64,000 nucleotides of DNA, taken from the NCBI RefSeq assembly GCF_003050745.1, contig NZ_QAOF01000006.1:62001-126000 (forward strand), in the 5' to 3' direction. Below, in pieces: positions 48,721 through 57,746 of the stretch (position 1 is the first letter of the stretch; every line of letters begins with the position of its first letter). The position numbers were made by a program, and so were the translations under genes. Under the pieces are notes generated by a model. That model was not told where the DNA came from and did no database searches. It saw nothing but the letters and a program-made list of their open reading frames with translations. The DNA is from Sphingomonas sp. PP-CE-3G-477. GTDB taxonomy: Bacteria; Pseudomonadota; Alphaproteobacteria; Sphingomonadales; Sphingomonadaceae.

Positions 48721-49389
48721 TCAATGCGGCTGGCGGGTTAGCCTGATGCCTCCGTCGTCATCCTCTATGACTGCGATACCGGTATAGTTGCGGACGCGAA
48801 GATGATCTGCGTCCGGCAAATGCCCCGGCTGGTGGGTTTCGGTCAGGATCAGGACATCTGCACCTGCGGCTTCGGCAGAGGCGATACCGGCGGCGGCGTC
48901 CTCGAACACGAGGCAGTCGGTTGCTGCAACCTTGAGTCGCTCCGCACCAAGCAGGAAGCAATCAGGCGCAGGCTTGCCGTTGGCGACGTCTTCTGCGGCG
49001 ATCATGGTTGCGGGGATCGGCAATCCGGCGGCCTTCAACCGCACTTCGGCAAGCGCGCGCGGGGCCGAGGTCACGATCGTCCACCGTTCGGGCGGCAGGC
49101 TGGCCAGGAAGGCCGCGGCGCCAGCGATCGGCTTGACGTCGTCGACGTCCTCCATCTCTGCCGCAGTGATCGCTGCGGCCTCCGCTACCGGATCGACACC
49201 GGGAAGGCCAAGGCGGCGGATCGTCTCGACCGACTGCACGCCGTGGATCGTCGGCAGGAACGTCGCGACATCGAGGCCATGCGCGATCGCCCAGTTCGTC
49301 CAGGTGCGCTCGGCGGAGGCGATCGAGGTGAGGATCGTGCCGTCCATGTCGAACAGGAACGCGGCGTAGCTGCGGGTCGGGAGGGTCAT
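48721..49389 (-). CDS. HAD-superfamily phosphatase, sugar-phosphatase-like
   Basis: A 222-residue haloacid dehalogenase-type phosphatase. The four motifs are clear: FLFDMDGTILTS (nucleophile and acid Asp), WTIVTSAPRALAE (Thr/Ser motif II), NGKPAPDCFLLGAERL (Lys motif III) and VFEDAAAGIASAEAAG (acidic motif IV). The small helical cap after motif I fits subfamily IA, near 2-deoxyglucose-6-phosphate or other sugar phosphatases. Start ATG 49389 (MTLPTRSYAAF); the extension to 49425 is less likely. Confidence 0.87.
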   Translation of the reverse strand: MTLPTRSYAAFLFDMDGTILTSIASAERTWTNWAIAHGLDVATFLPTIHGVQSVETIRRLGLPGVDPVAEAAAITAAEMEDVDDVKPIAGAAAFLASLPPERWTIVTSAPRALAEVRLKAAGLPIPATMIAAEDVANGKPAPDCFLLGAERLKVAATDCLVFEDAAAGIASAEAAGADVLILTETHQPGHLPDADHLRVRNYTGIAVIEDDDGGIRLTRQPH

Positions 49390-49448
49390 AGGACTGCTCG
49401 TGATGGGGTTTGGGCGGTAGGGCAAGGTGGTTTGGTTCGGCTCTCTGC

Positions 49449-49558
49449 ACCACCCCAGCGAAGGCCGGGCCCAATTGGCATGTCCAAGATAACGGCGCGC
49501 CGCCCTTCATCAGGATCGTCCCCCACTTGAGCCCTGGGCTTCGCCGGGGTGGTCGTGG
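49449..49558. repeat. REP-like inverted pair
   Basis: CACCCCAGCGAAGGCCGGGC at 49451 and its mirror GCCCTGGGCTTCGCCGGGGT near 49535 lie about 65 bp apart, the same family as 98-186. They occupy the gap between the HAD gene and the csbD terminator. Confidence 0.72.
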
Positions 49559-49586
49559 GTAGCGGTGCAGCCTCAAGCGACCACCC

Positions 49587-49621
49587 AAAGAAAAGGCCAC
49601 TTCGGTTTCCCGAAGCGGCCT
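49587..49621 (-). terminator. Rho-independent terminator of the CsbD gene
   Basis: On the minus strand AGGCCGCTTCGG-GAAA-CCGAAGTGGCCT is followed by TTTCTTT. The stem is 12 bp with one G-T pair and a GAAA loop. It begins 23 bp after the csbD stop, so it is a textbook intrinsic terminator. Confidence 0.9.
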
Positions 49622-49644
49622 GTATTCCTGCACCGAGCTAAAGC

Positions 49645-49827
49645 TTAGATGTCGTCGCCAAGTGCGCCCTTGACGCTGCCCTTGACGTTCTGCGCAGTGC
49701 CCTTGGCCTGCTGCGCTTCACCCTCGGCTACCAGCTTCTCGTTATCGGTCGCCTTGCCGACGGCTTCCTTGACGTTGCCTGCAACCTTGTTGCCTGCTGC
49801 TGCGACCTTGTCGGTGAACTCGCCCAT
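49645..49827 (-). CDS. CsbD-family stress protein
   Basis: A 60-residue acidic, Ala/Lys-rich CsbD protein (MGEFTDKVAAAGNKVAGNVK, AVGKATDNEKLVAEGEAQQAKGTAQ-type pattern, split over the middle). Members are strongly induced in stationary phase and by osmotic or oxidative stress, with unknown mechanism. ATG 49827 has GGAGG six bases upstream; the 71-residue frame from 49860 begins with TTG and is rejected. A perfect sigma-EcfG promoter lies at 49888-49912 and a terminator at 49587-49621, so this is a complete single-gene transcription unit. Confidence 0.9.
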   Translation of the reverse strand: MGEFTDKVAAAGNKVAGNVKEAVGKATDNEKLVAEGEAQQAKGTAQNVKGSVKGALGDDI

Positions 49828-49887
49828 CAGAGCCTCCACTTGCTTTTGCGTACCCGCCAACCGGGCCGCTTGAACTTGCTAAGGTAT

Positions 49888-49912
49888 AACGGCCGTCTTT
49901 ACCGTGGGTTCC
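49888..49912 (-). promoter_or_regulatory. Sigma-EcfG promoter of the CsbD gene
   Basis: On the minus strand GGAAC (49912-49908), 16-bp spacer, CGTT (49891-49888), an exact match to the alphaproteobacterial general-stress consensus. The predicted start is near 49881, about 54 bp before the ATG. Confidence 0.78.
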
Positions 49913-49938
49913 GTGACGTTTGCGTCATGACCTATGTT

Positions 49939-50931
49939 TCAGATCAACCCCGCCAATGGACTCGAAGGATCGGCATAGCGACGCTGTCCCATCCGCCCGG
50001 CACGATACGCGAGCCTCCCCGATTCGACCGCGGCCTTCATCGCGGCGGCCATCATCAGCGGGTCCTTCGCCTCGGCGATGGCGGTGTTCATCAGCACTCC
50101 GTCGCAGCCCAGCTCCATCGCCACCGCGGCATCGGACGCGGTGCCGACGCCGGCGTCGACCAGCACGGGCACCCCTGCCCCCTCGACGATCAGGCGGATC
50201 GTCACGCGGTTCTGGATGCCGAGCCCCGAGCCGATCGGTGCGCCCAGCGGCATGATCGCGACCGCGCCCGCGTTCTCGAGGCGCTTGGTGGCGATCGGAT
50301 CGTCGACGCAATAGACCATCGGCTTGAAGCCCTCGTTCGCAAGGATTTCGGTCGCGCGCAGCGTCTCGACCATGTCTGGATAGAGCGTCTTGGCCTCGCC
50401 GAGCACTTCGAGCTTTACCAACTCCCAGCCGCCGGCCTCGCGCGCCAGTCGCAGAGTGCGAATCGCCGACTCGGCATCGAAGCAGCCGGCGGTGTTGGGG
50501 AGATAGGTGATCTTCTTCGGGTCGATGAAGTCGGTCAGCATCGGCGCATTGCGATCCGACACGTTGACGCGGCGGACGGCGACGGTGACGATTTCCGCGC
50601 CCGACGCCTCGACCGCGGCCGCGTTCTGGGCGAAGTCCTTGTACTTGCCGGTGCCGACGATTAGCCGCGACTTGAAGGTCTGGCCGGCGACGGTCCAGCT
50701 GTCCTCATGGTCGCCACCGCCGACGAAATGCACGATCTCGAGGTCGTCGCCGTCCTCGACCATAACGTCCGCCAGTGTCGAGCGCGGCACGACCTCCATG
50801 TTGCGTTCAACCGCGATCTTCTCGGGCACGAGCCCCAGTTCGGTCGCGAGATCGGCCAGCGACAGCCGGGCGGACACGCGCTTGTGTTCGCCGTTGACGG
50901 TGATCGAGACGGTGCCATCGGAATGGGGCAT
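49939..50931 (-). CDS. thiG: ThiS-ThiG fusion: sulfur carrier and thiazole synthase
   Basis: A 330-residue fusion for the thiazole part of thiamine. Residues 5-75 are ThiS ([20 protein letters not shown] ... [13 protein letters not shown]), ending in the Gly-Gly that carries sulfur. ThiG follows ([14 protein letters not shown], catalytic Lys in [42 protein letters not shown]). In stand-alone ThiS the GG is the free C-terminus; here it is internal (GGGDHEDSW), so thiocarboxylation needs cleavage or an altered mechanism. Start ATG 50931. No TPP riboswitch precedes it. Divergent from aroQ across about 130 bp. Confidence 0.93.
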   Translation of the reverse strand: MPHSDGTVSITVNGEHKRVSARLSLADLATELGLVPEKIAVERNMEVVPRSTLADVMVEDGDDLEIVHFVGGGDHEDSWTVAGQTFKSRLIVGTGKYKDFAQNAAAVEASGAEIVTVAVRRVNVSDRNAPMLTDFIDPKKITYLPNTAGCFDAESAIRTLRLAREAGGWELVKLEVLGEAKTLYPDMVETLRATEILANEGFKPMVYCVDDPIATKRLENAGAVAIMPLGAPIGSGLGIQNRVTIRLIVEGAGVPVLVDAGVGTASDAAVAMELGCDGVLMNTAIAEAKDPLMMAAAMKAAVESGRLAYRAGRMGQRRYADPSSPLAGLI

Positions 50932-51063
50932 GGGTGTATGGTCCACTATATAGCGACGGCGCGGCTCGACTTGTCGCGAGACGGGCCTGTAAGGAATGGC
51001 GTGACGCGCATATAGAGACCGCTCCGCAGCACTCGCAACCGACCCGTAACCGAAAGGCCGCCC

Positions 51064-51498
51064 TTGCCCGATACGATATTCGTCCTGAACGGCCCCAACC
51101 TCAACCTGCTGGGAACGCGCGAGCCGGAAATCTATGGCGACGAGACGCTCGACGATATCGCCGGGATGCTGGAGGACCGCGCCCGCGAGCTCGACCTGGA
51201 GATCGACATGCGCCAGTCGAATCACGAGGGGCACCTCGTCGACTGGATCCAGGAAGCGCAGGCGCGCGGGGCCAAGGCTGTGATCCTCAATGCCGGCGCG
51301 TTTACGCATACCTCGGTCGCGGTGCACGACGCGATCAAGGGCGTGAAGACGCCGGTGATCGAAGTGCATCTTTCCAATCCCCATACGCGAGAATCGTTCA
51401 GGCATGTGAGCCTGGTCGGTCAGGCGGCGAAGGGCACGATCGCGGGTTTCGGTGCGCTTTCGTATCTGCTCGCGCTTGAAGCCGTCGCACGGTTCTGA
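51064..51498 (+). CDS. aroQ: Type II 3-dehydroquinate dehydratase
   Basis: A 144-residue dodecameric enzyme of the shikimate pathway. It shows [20 protein letters not shown] (Asn, Arg and Tyr of the active site), [30 protein letters not shown] and [15 protein letters not shown]. The start is a TTG at 51064 after GAAAGG; no ATG is near the conserved opening. accB follows 14 bp after the stop, forming the common aroQ-accB-accC order. Confidence 0.95.
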   Translation: MPDTIFVLNGPNLNLLGTREPEIYGDETLDDIAGMLEDRARELDLEIDMRQSNHEGHLVDWIQEAQARGAKAVILNAGAFTHTSVAVHDAIKGVKTPVIEVHLSNPHTRESFRHVSLVGQAAKGTIAGFGALSYLLALEAVARF

Positions 51499-51512
51499 CA
51501 GGAGGCCCCGCC

Positions 51513-52001
51513 ATGAACGATACAACCGAAAACACCGGTGCAATGCAGGTCGACGTGACACTGGTGCGCCAGCTCGCCGAACTGCTCGACACCACGCAGC
51601 TGACCGAGATCGAGGTCGAGGACGGCTCGCGCCGGATCCGCGTCGCGCGCAAGGCCGCCCAAGCGGCACCCGTCGCGCATTATGCGCCGGCACCCGCCCC
51701 GGCCCCCGTCTCCGCACCGCTGTCGATCCCGCAGGCCGAGGTCGGCGCATCCGCCCCCGCGATCAGCGCGAGCGCGGTCAAGTCGCCGATGGTCGGCACG
51801 GTCTATCTCGCCGCCAACCCCGAGGCGAAGCCGTTCTCGACGGTCGGCCAGAAGGTCAATGCCGGCGACACGTTGCTGATCATCGAGGCGATGAAGGTGA
51901 TGAACACGATCGTCGCGCCGTCGGCCGGCACCGTGACCGCGATCCTGGTCGAGAACGGCCAGCCGGTCGAGTTCGACCAGCCCCTCGTTGTGGTCGAATA
52001 A
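51513..52001 (+). CDS. accB: Biotin carboxyl carrier protein of acetyl-CoA carboxylase
   Basis: A 162-residue carrier. The N-terminal part ([20 protein letters not shown]) docks the carboxylase, followed by an Ala/Pro-rich linker ([16 protein letters not shown]). The biotinyl domain has the modified Lys in [14 protein letters not shown]. It carries CO2 on biotin for the first step of fatty acid synthesis. GGAGG precedes the ATG at 51513. The stop TAA overlaps the accC ATG by one base. Confidence 0.96.
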   Translation: MNDTTENTGAMQVDVTLVRQLAELLDTTQLTEIEVEDGSRRIRVARKAAQAAPVAHYAPAPAPAPVSAPLSIPQAEVGASAPAISASAVKSPMVGTVYLAANPEAKPFSTVGQKVNAGDTLLIIEAMKVMNTIVAPSAGTVTAILVENGQPVEFDQPLVVVE

Positions 52002-53353
52002 TGCCGCAAATCAAGAAACTGCTCATTGCGAATCGCGGCGAGATCGCCCTGCGGATTCACCGTGCCTGCCACGAGATGGGCATCAAGACGGTGGCCGTGC
52101 ACTCGACTGCCGACGCCGACGCGATGCACGTCCGGCTGGCGGACGAGGCGATCTGCATCGGACCGCCGTCCGCCGCGGACAGCTATCTGAACATCCCGAA
52201 CATCATCTCCGCCGCCGAAATCTCGGGCGCGGACGCGATCCATCCGGGCTACGGCTTCCTCAGCGAGAACGCGCAGTTCGCCGAAATCGTCGAGCTGCAC
52301 AACATCCTGTTCGTCGGGCCAAAGCCCGAGCACATCCGGACGATGGGCGACAAGGTCCAGGCCAAGCGGACCGCGGGCGCTCTCGGGCTGCCGCTCGTCC
52401 CCGGTTCGGACGGCGCGATCAGCGACATCGCCGAGGCGAAGCGCATCGCCGAGGACATCGGCTATCCGGTGATCATCAAGGCCGCTAGCGGCGGCGGCGG
52501 TCGCGGGATGAAGGTCGTCAACGACGCCGAAGACCTCGAAACGCAGATGCAGCAGGCCGGCAGCGAGGCGAAGGCCGCGTTCGGCGACGCCACCGTCTAC
52601 ATGGAAAAATACCTCGGCAATCCGCGGCATATCGAGTTCCAGATCTTCGGCGATGGTGAGGGTAACGCGATCCACTTGGGCGAGCGCGACTGCTCGTTGC
52701 AGCGCCGCCACCAGAAGGTGCTCGAGGAAGCCCCCTCGCCGATCATCACCGCCGAAGAGCGCGAGCGGATGGGCAGGATCGTCGCCAAGGCGATGGCCGA
52801 CATGGGCTATCGCGGCGCGGGGACGATCGAGTTCCTGTGGGAAGCGGGCGAGTTCTACTTCATCGAGATGAACACGCGCCTTCAAGTCGAGCATCCGGTG
52901 ACCGAGATGATCACCGGGCTGGACCTGGTACGCGAGCAGATCCGCGTGGCCGAGGGTCATCCGCTGACGCTGCGGCAGGAAGACGTCCAGTTCCGCGGTC
53001 ATGCGATCGAGTGCCGCATCAACGCCGAGGATCCGCGCATGTTCGCGCCGTCGCCGGGGCTGGTGAAGGTGTATCACGCGCCGGGCGGGATGCATGTGCG
53101 CGTCGATAGCGGGCTGTATGCCGGGTATCGCGTGCCGCCTTACTACGACTCGATGATCGCCAAGCTGATCGTTTATGGGACGACCCGGCAAGGTGCGCTG
53201 CGCCGGTTGCGGCGTGCGTTGGAGGAGATGGTGATCGAAGGCGTCACGACGACGATTCCGCTGCACCGTGCGCTGCTCGACGATCCTGAGTTCCAGGAAG
53301 GCGCGTACACGATCAAGTGGCTGGAAGAGTGGTTGGCCAAGCAGGGGGCTTAA
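52001..53353 (+). CDS. accC: Biotin carboxylase of acetyl-CoA carboxylase
   Basis: A 450-residue ATP-grasp enzyme that carboxylates biotin on AccB. It shows [18 protein letters not shown], the ATP loop [48 protein letters not shown] and the active Arg in [11 protein letters not shown]. Length matches the family. The open frame runs leftward through accB in another register; the ATG at 52001 is right at the accB stop. It is the last gene of the aroQ-accB-accC unit; a perfect REP palindrome follows 20 bp later. Confidence 0.97.
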   Translation: MPQIKKLLIANRGEIALRIHRACHEMGIKTVAVHSTADADAMHVRLADEAICIGPPSAADSYLNIPNIISAAEISGADAIHPGYGFLSENAQFAEIVELHNILFVGPKPEHIRTMGDKVQAKRTAGALGLPLVPGSDGAISDIAEAKRIAEDIGYPVIIKAASGGGGRGMKVVNDAEDLETQMQQAGSEAKAAFGDATVYMEKYLGNPRHIEFQIFGDGEGNAIHLGERDCSLQRRHQKVLEEAPSPIITAEERERMGRIVAKAMADMGYRGAGTIEFLWEAGEFYFIEMNTRLQVEHPVTEMITGLDLVREQIRVAEGHPLTLRQEDVQFRGHAIECRINAEDPRMFAPSPGLVKVYHAPGGMHVRVDSGLYAGYRVPPYYDSMIAKLIVYGTTRQGALRRLRRALEEMVIEGVTTTIPLHRALLDDPEFQEGAYTIKWLEEWLAKQGA

Positions 53354-53372
53354 TCGCTCGATGGTACTAAAG

Positions 53373-53431
53373 CTTGTTCTCCCGCGAAGGCGGGAGCCCA
53401 GTCTGGGCTCCCGCCTTCGCGGGAGAACAAG
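53373..53431. repeat. Perfect 59-bp palindrome (REP family)
   Basis: Arms 53373-53401 and 53403-53431 are exact 29-bp inverted copies starting CTTGTTCTCCCGCGAAGGCG, separated by a single T. It is the most perfect copy of the REP family in the window and lies between accC and the ArsC-like gene. The left flank GTACTAAAGCTTG is repeated in reverse orientation near 46103. Confidence 0.95.
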
Positions 53432-53483
53432 AAGTGGTTGGGCCTGGTTCTGGCCAAAGTTAGTTCGACATGACGGAGTATTC

Positions 53484-53819
53484 GTGAAGGCGACGATCTA
53501 CCACAACCCGCGTTGCTCGAAGTCCCGCGAGGCGCTTGCCCTGCTGCAAGAGGCAGGAGCGGACGTCATGATCGTCGAATACCTCAAGAACCCTCCCTCC
53601 CGCGCGGAACTCGTCCGCCTGTACGACCGCGCGGGCATGACGCCGCGCCAGGGGCTCCGCATGGCCGAGGATGGCGCCAAGGCGGTCAAGCATGGCGACG
53701 CCGAGGCGATCCTCGACGCGATGATGATCGATCCGCTGTTGATCGAGCGCCCGCTGGTCGAGACCGACAAGGGCGTCCGGCTCGGCCGCCCGATCGCGCG
53801 GCTGCACGAAATCCTGTGA
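53484..53819 (+). CDS. arsC: ArsC/Spx-family protein, arsenate reductase-like
   Basis: A 111-residue thioredoxin-fold protein. The N-terminal Cys motif is IYHNPRCSKSREALALLQE, matching the ArsC pattern NPxC-x-x-SR, and LLIERPLVETDKGVRLGRP carries the later Arg that binds the oxyanion. It may reduce arsenate with glutaredoxin, but chromosomal copies without ars genes often have unknown roles. The start is a GTG at 53484 with GGAG upstream; an ATG at 53470 in another frame meets a stop after five codons. No ars operon is near. Confidence 0.85.
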   Translation: MKATIYHNPRCSKSREALALLQEAGADVMIVEYLKNPPSRAELVRLYDRAGMTPRQGLRMAEDGAKAVKHGDAEAILDAMMIDPLLIERPLVETDKGVRLGRPIARLHEIL

Positions 53820-53880
53820 TCGGCTCCCCTGCCCTTGGATTGCGCACGCACCGCCCAGGTGCCGCAATTTCGGGCAGTGA

Positions 53881-54342
<462 letters not shown>

Positions 54343-54485
54343 TTCCTAGCCATGCATATTGCGTTGACGACGAGTGACGACATCGTCATTTGACGCGACG
54401 CAACATTGTGTGGAAATTCCGTTCCATACCGCAATTAGATTCCCCGCCTGATACGGCGGAAATCTCAAAACGAAGGGCAAGCATC

Positions 54486-55898
54486 ATGGCGAATTCGGCC
54501 TCCGACGTTCTCAATATGATCAAGGACCAGGAGATCGAGTGGGTCGATCTGCGGTTCACCGATCCCAAGGGCAAGTGGCAGCATCTGACGATGGTCGCGA
54601 GCCTGATCGGCGAAGACGAGCTGACCGACGGCCTGATGTTCGACGGCTCGTCGATCGAGGGCTGGAAGGCGATCAACGAGAGCGACATGACGCTCAAGCC
54701 CGATCTCGACGCGGTCTATGTCGATCCGTTCTCGGCGACGCCTATGATGATCCTGATCTGCGACATCAGCGATCCGTCGACCGGCGAGCTGTACGCCCGC
54801 GACCCGCGCTCGACCGCCAAGCGCGCCGAGGCGTATCTGCTGACCACCGGCGTCGGCGACACCGTGTATGTCGGCCCCGAAGCCGAATTCTTCATGTTCG
54901 ACGACGTCCGCTTCGAAAACAGCTATTCGACCAGCTATTACAAGATCGACGACATCGAGCTGCCGGGCAATTCGGGTCGCGAATATGAGGGCGGCAACCT
55001 CGGCCACCGTCCGCGTGCCAAGGGCGGCTACTTCCCGGTCGCACCGGTCGACAGCGCAGTCGACATCCGCGGCGAGATGGTCTCGACGATGATCGAGATG
55101 GGCCTGCCCTGCGACAAGCATCACCACGAAGTCGCGGCCGCGCAGCATGAGCTGGGCCTGACCTTCGGCACGCTGACACAGACCGCGGATCGCATGCAGA
55201 TCTACAAGTACGTCGTCCACCAGGTCGCACATGCGTACGGCAAGACGGCGACGTTCATGCCGAAGCCGATCAAGGAGGACAACGGTTCGGGGATGCACAC
55301 GCATTTCTCGATCTGGGAAGGTAAGACCCCGCTGTTCGCCGGCAACGGCTATGCGGGCCTGAGCGACATGTGCCTGTATTTCATCGGCGGCATCATCAAG
55401 CACGCCAAGGCGGTCAACGCGTTCACCAACCCGTCGACCAACAGCTACAAGCGCCTCGTCCCCGGTTACGAAGCGCCGGTGTTGCTCGCCTATTCGGCGC
55501 GCAACCGCTCGGCATCGTGCCGCATTCCGTACGGCACCGGCCCCAAGGCGAAGCGCGTCGAAGTGCGCTTCCCGGACGCGCTGGCCAACCCGTATCTCGC
55601 TTATGCGGCGCTGATGATGGCGGGCATGGACGGCATCCTCAACAAGATCCATCCGGGCGAAGCGATGGACAAGAACCTGTACGACCTGCCGCCGGCAGAG
55701 TTGGCCCAGGTCCCGACCGTCGCGGGTTCGCTCCGCGAGGCGCTCGAATGCCTGCTCGCCGATCACGACTTCCTGCTGAAGGGCGACGTGTTCTCGAAGG
55801 ACCAGATCGAGAGCTATGTCGAGATCAAGTACGCCGAGGTTGCGCGTTGGGAGATGACGCCTAGCCCCGTCGAGTATGACATGTACTACAGCGGGTAA
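54486..55898 (+). CDS. glnA: Glutamine synthetase type I
   Basis: A 470-residue dodecameric enzyme making glutamine from glutamate, ammonia and ATP. Signature segments are [51 protein letters not shown] (ATP and metal site), [20 protein letters not shown] and the adenylylation Tyr in [11 protein letters not shown]. The regulated beta-type with Tyr397 fits control by GlnE and P-II. ATG 54486 ([14 protein letters not shown]) follows GAAGGG; the frame from 54390 is not conserved. A strong palindromic terminator follows at 55993. Confidence 0.97.
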   Translation: MANSASDVLNMIKDQEIEWVDLRFTDPKGKWQHLTMVASLIGEDELTDGLMFDGSSIEGWKAINESDMTLKPDLDAVYVDPFSATPMMILICDISDPSTGELYARDPRSTAKRAEAYLLTTGVGDTVYVGPEAEFFMFDDVRFENSYSTSYYKIDDIELPGNSGREYEGGNLGHRPRAKGGYFPVAPVDSAVDIRGEMVSTMIEMGLPCDKHHHEVAAAQHELGLTFGTLTQTADRMQIYKYVVHQVAHAYGKTATFMPKPIKEDNGSGMHTHFSIWEGKTPLFAGNGYAGLSDMCLYFIGGIIKHAKAVNAFTNPSTNSYKRLVPGYEAPVLLAYSARNRSASCRIPYGTGPKAKRVEVRFPDALANPYLAYAALMMAGMDGILNKIHPGEAMDKNLYDLPPAELAQVPTVAGSLREALECLLADHDFLLKGDVFSKDQIESYVEIKYAEVARWEMTPSPVEYDMYYSG

Positions 55899-55992
55899 GG
55901 CGCGACCACGCTCGCGCCGATCCGCGCAGCGGATATCCGCTGTCGGCCGGCGTCGTGTAGCGACGACCGACGGCGTGGCTTTGCCACGTCGC

Positions 55993-56040
55993 TGAATGAG
56001 AAGGGCGCCCGGGGCAATCCGGGCGCCCTCTTCTCATTCA
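55993..56040. terminator. Terminator-like hairpin after glnA
   Basis: TGAATGAGAAGGGCGCCCGG (55993-56012) pairs with CCGGGCGCCC-TC-TTCTCATTCA (56019-56040), about 20 bp of stem with a two-base bulge and a six-base loop. It is 95 bp after the glnA stop. There is no long T-run, but the stem alone should stall polymerase. Confidence 0.75.
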
Positions 56041-56111
56041 GGCCAACGAGATCACTCCTCTTCCTCCCGGCGAGTTCGGATGGGCGGGGAGATCAGAACA
56101 GTGCCCCCTCC

Positions 56112-56297
56112 CGTCATTCCCGCGGAGGCGGGAACCCATACAGGCTGGCCGCGCGATCGACTCGCGAGCGGTCGAGTTTATGGATCCCCGCCTGCGCGGG
56201 GATGACGATGGAGGATGGGGTCGAATGCGTCCGCGCCAAGGTTGTTTCCCCGCGAAGGCGGGGACCCAGTCTGGGCTCCCGCCTCCGCGGGAGAACA
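56112..56297. repeat. Two REP units upstream of the ABC1 kinase gene
   Basis: First unit 56113-56208: GTCATTCCCGCGGAGGCGGG and the mirror CCCCGCCTGCGCGGGGATGA enclose about 50 bp. Second unit 56242-56297: GTTTCCCCGCGAAGGCGGGG with mirror CTCCCGCCTCCGCGGGAGAAC, one-base spacing like the 53373 copy. Together with the terminator they fill most of the 507-bp gap 55899-56405; I see no gene there. Confidence 0.88.
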
Positions 56298-56405
56298 AGG
56301 AGGGGTAGCTTCGGTTAACTTCGCGCCGGGAGGCCGATTGATCGACCGATAGAGCCACCCATATCCCGTCCGAGACGCACCGCACCCAAAACCCAAGGAA
56401 CACCC

Positions 56406-57743
56406 GTGACCGAAGACAGCGGCAACAGTGCCGGACGCGCCATCCCCAGCGGCCGCCTCGCCCGCCTCGGCGTCTTCGGCAAGCTCGCTGGCGGTGTCGC
56501 TGGCGGAGTTGTGGCCGAAGGCGCTCGCCGTCTTGCCAACGGAGAACGCCCGAAGATCGGCGACCTCCTCCTCACCCCCGCCAACGCCACCCGCGTCGCA
56601 GACCAGCTCTCCCACCTCCGCGGCGCCGCGATGAAACTGGGGCAGATGATCTCGATGGACGCGGGCGACATGCTTCCGCCCGAGCTTGCGACCATCCTCG
56701 CGCGCCTGCGCAACAACGCGAACCACATGCCGCCGCAGCAGCTCGATCGCGTGCTTGCCGCCGAATGGGGCAAGGACTGGCGCCGCAAATTCGCACATTT
56801 CCAGGCGCACCCCGTTGCCGCCGCCTCGATCGGCCAGGTCCACCGTGCGCGCCTGCCCGACGGCACCGAACTGGCGATCAAGGTCCAGTATCCCGGCGTC
56901 AAGGAGAGCATCGACGCCGACGTCGACAACGTCGCGACGCTGCTGCGCGTATCGGGCATGCTTCCCAAGTCGCTCGATATCGCGCCGTTGCTCGACGAGG
57001 CGAAGAAGCAGCTTCACGAGGAGGCCGATTACCTCCGCGAGGCGCAGATGCTTGCGCGCTACGGCGACCTGCTGGCCGATCAGTCGCAGTTCGTCGTCCC
57101 GAAGCTTTACTCCGAACTGACCACGCCACGTGTGCTCGCGATGAGCTTCGTCACCGGCGTGCCCGTCGAGACGCTGGAAACCGCGCCGCAGGACGTTCGC
57201 GACCGCGTGATGCACGATCTGATCTCGCTCGTGCTGCGCGAGCTGTTCGACTGGCGGCTGATGCAGACCGATCCGAACTTCGCCAACTACCGCTGGCAGC
57301 CCGAGACCGAGAAGCTCGTCCTACTCGACTTCGGTGCCGCCCGTCCCCTGCCCGCCGAGACCGGCGACGGTTATCGCCGCCTGCTTACCGCAGCCCTCGC
57401 CGGCGACCGTGACGCGGTACGCGAAGCCGCAATCGCCGCCGGTTTCCTTGGCGAGGCAGCCGTGCTCCAGCACCGCGCGCTGGTCGACCGGATGATCGAC
57501 GTCATCCTCATCGAACTCGCCAAACCCGGCCCGTTCGACTTCGGCGACCGCGCGTTCGTAGGCGTGCTGCGCGAACAGGGCACCGAGATCGCGCGCGACC
57601 GCGATACCTGGCACCTGCCGCCGATCGACATGCTGTTCGTCCAGCGCAAGATCAGCGGTACCGCCCTGCTTGCAGCGCGGTTGAAGGCGCAGGTCGATAT
57701 TCGCACGATGGTCGCCGCCTATTGCGACGGCGCGCCATCGTGA
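56406..57743 (+). CDS. ABC1/AarF (UbiB-like) atypical kinase
   Basis: A 445-residue protein-kinase-like ABC1 protein. Family motifs are GAAMKLGQMISMD (K-x-GQ, residues about 75-88), the Ala-rich nucleotide loop PVAAASIGQVHRARL, LAIKVQYPGVKESI (Lys), EEADYLREAQML, LMQTDPNFANYRW (metal-binding Asn) and LLDFGAARPL (DFG). UbiB/COQ8 members support ubiquinone synthesis through ATPase activity; this member has no predicted membrane helix and may have another lipid or cofactor role. The start is a GTG at 56406 and no strong ribosome site is seen. It is convergent with the phytase. Confidence 0.9.
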   Translation: MTEDSGNSAGRAIPSGRLARLGVFGKLAGGVAGGVVAEGARRLANGERPKIGDLLLTPANATRVADQLSHLRGAAMKLGQMISMDAGDMLPPELATILARLRNNANHMPPQQLDRVLAAEWGKDWRRKFAHFQAHPVAAASIGQVHRARLPDGTELAIKVQYPGVKESIDADVDNVATLLRVSGMLPKSLDIAPLLDEAKKQLHEEADYLREAQMLARYGDLLADQSQFVVPKLYSELTTPRVLAMSFVTGVPVETLETAPQDVRDRVMHDLISLVLRELFDWRLMQTDPNFANYRWQPETEKLVLLDFGAARPLPAETGDGYRRLLTAALAGDRDAVREAAIAAGFLGEAAVLQHRALVDRMIDVILIELAKPGPFDFGDRAFVGVLREQGTEIARDRDTWHLPPIDMLFVQRKISGTALLAARLKAQVDIRTMVAAYCDGAPS

Positions 57744-57746
57744 GGA

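Noticed and set aside
50932..51063. Possible TPP riboswitch before thiSG
   Set aside because: Searched for the CTGAGA and ACCTGATC cores on both strands and did not find them.
53470..53487. Five-codon frame just before the ArsC-like gene, overlapping its GTG
   Set aside because: Could be a leader peptide, but it has no ribosome site and no attenuator follows; chance is enough.
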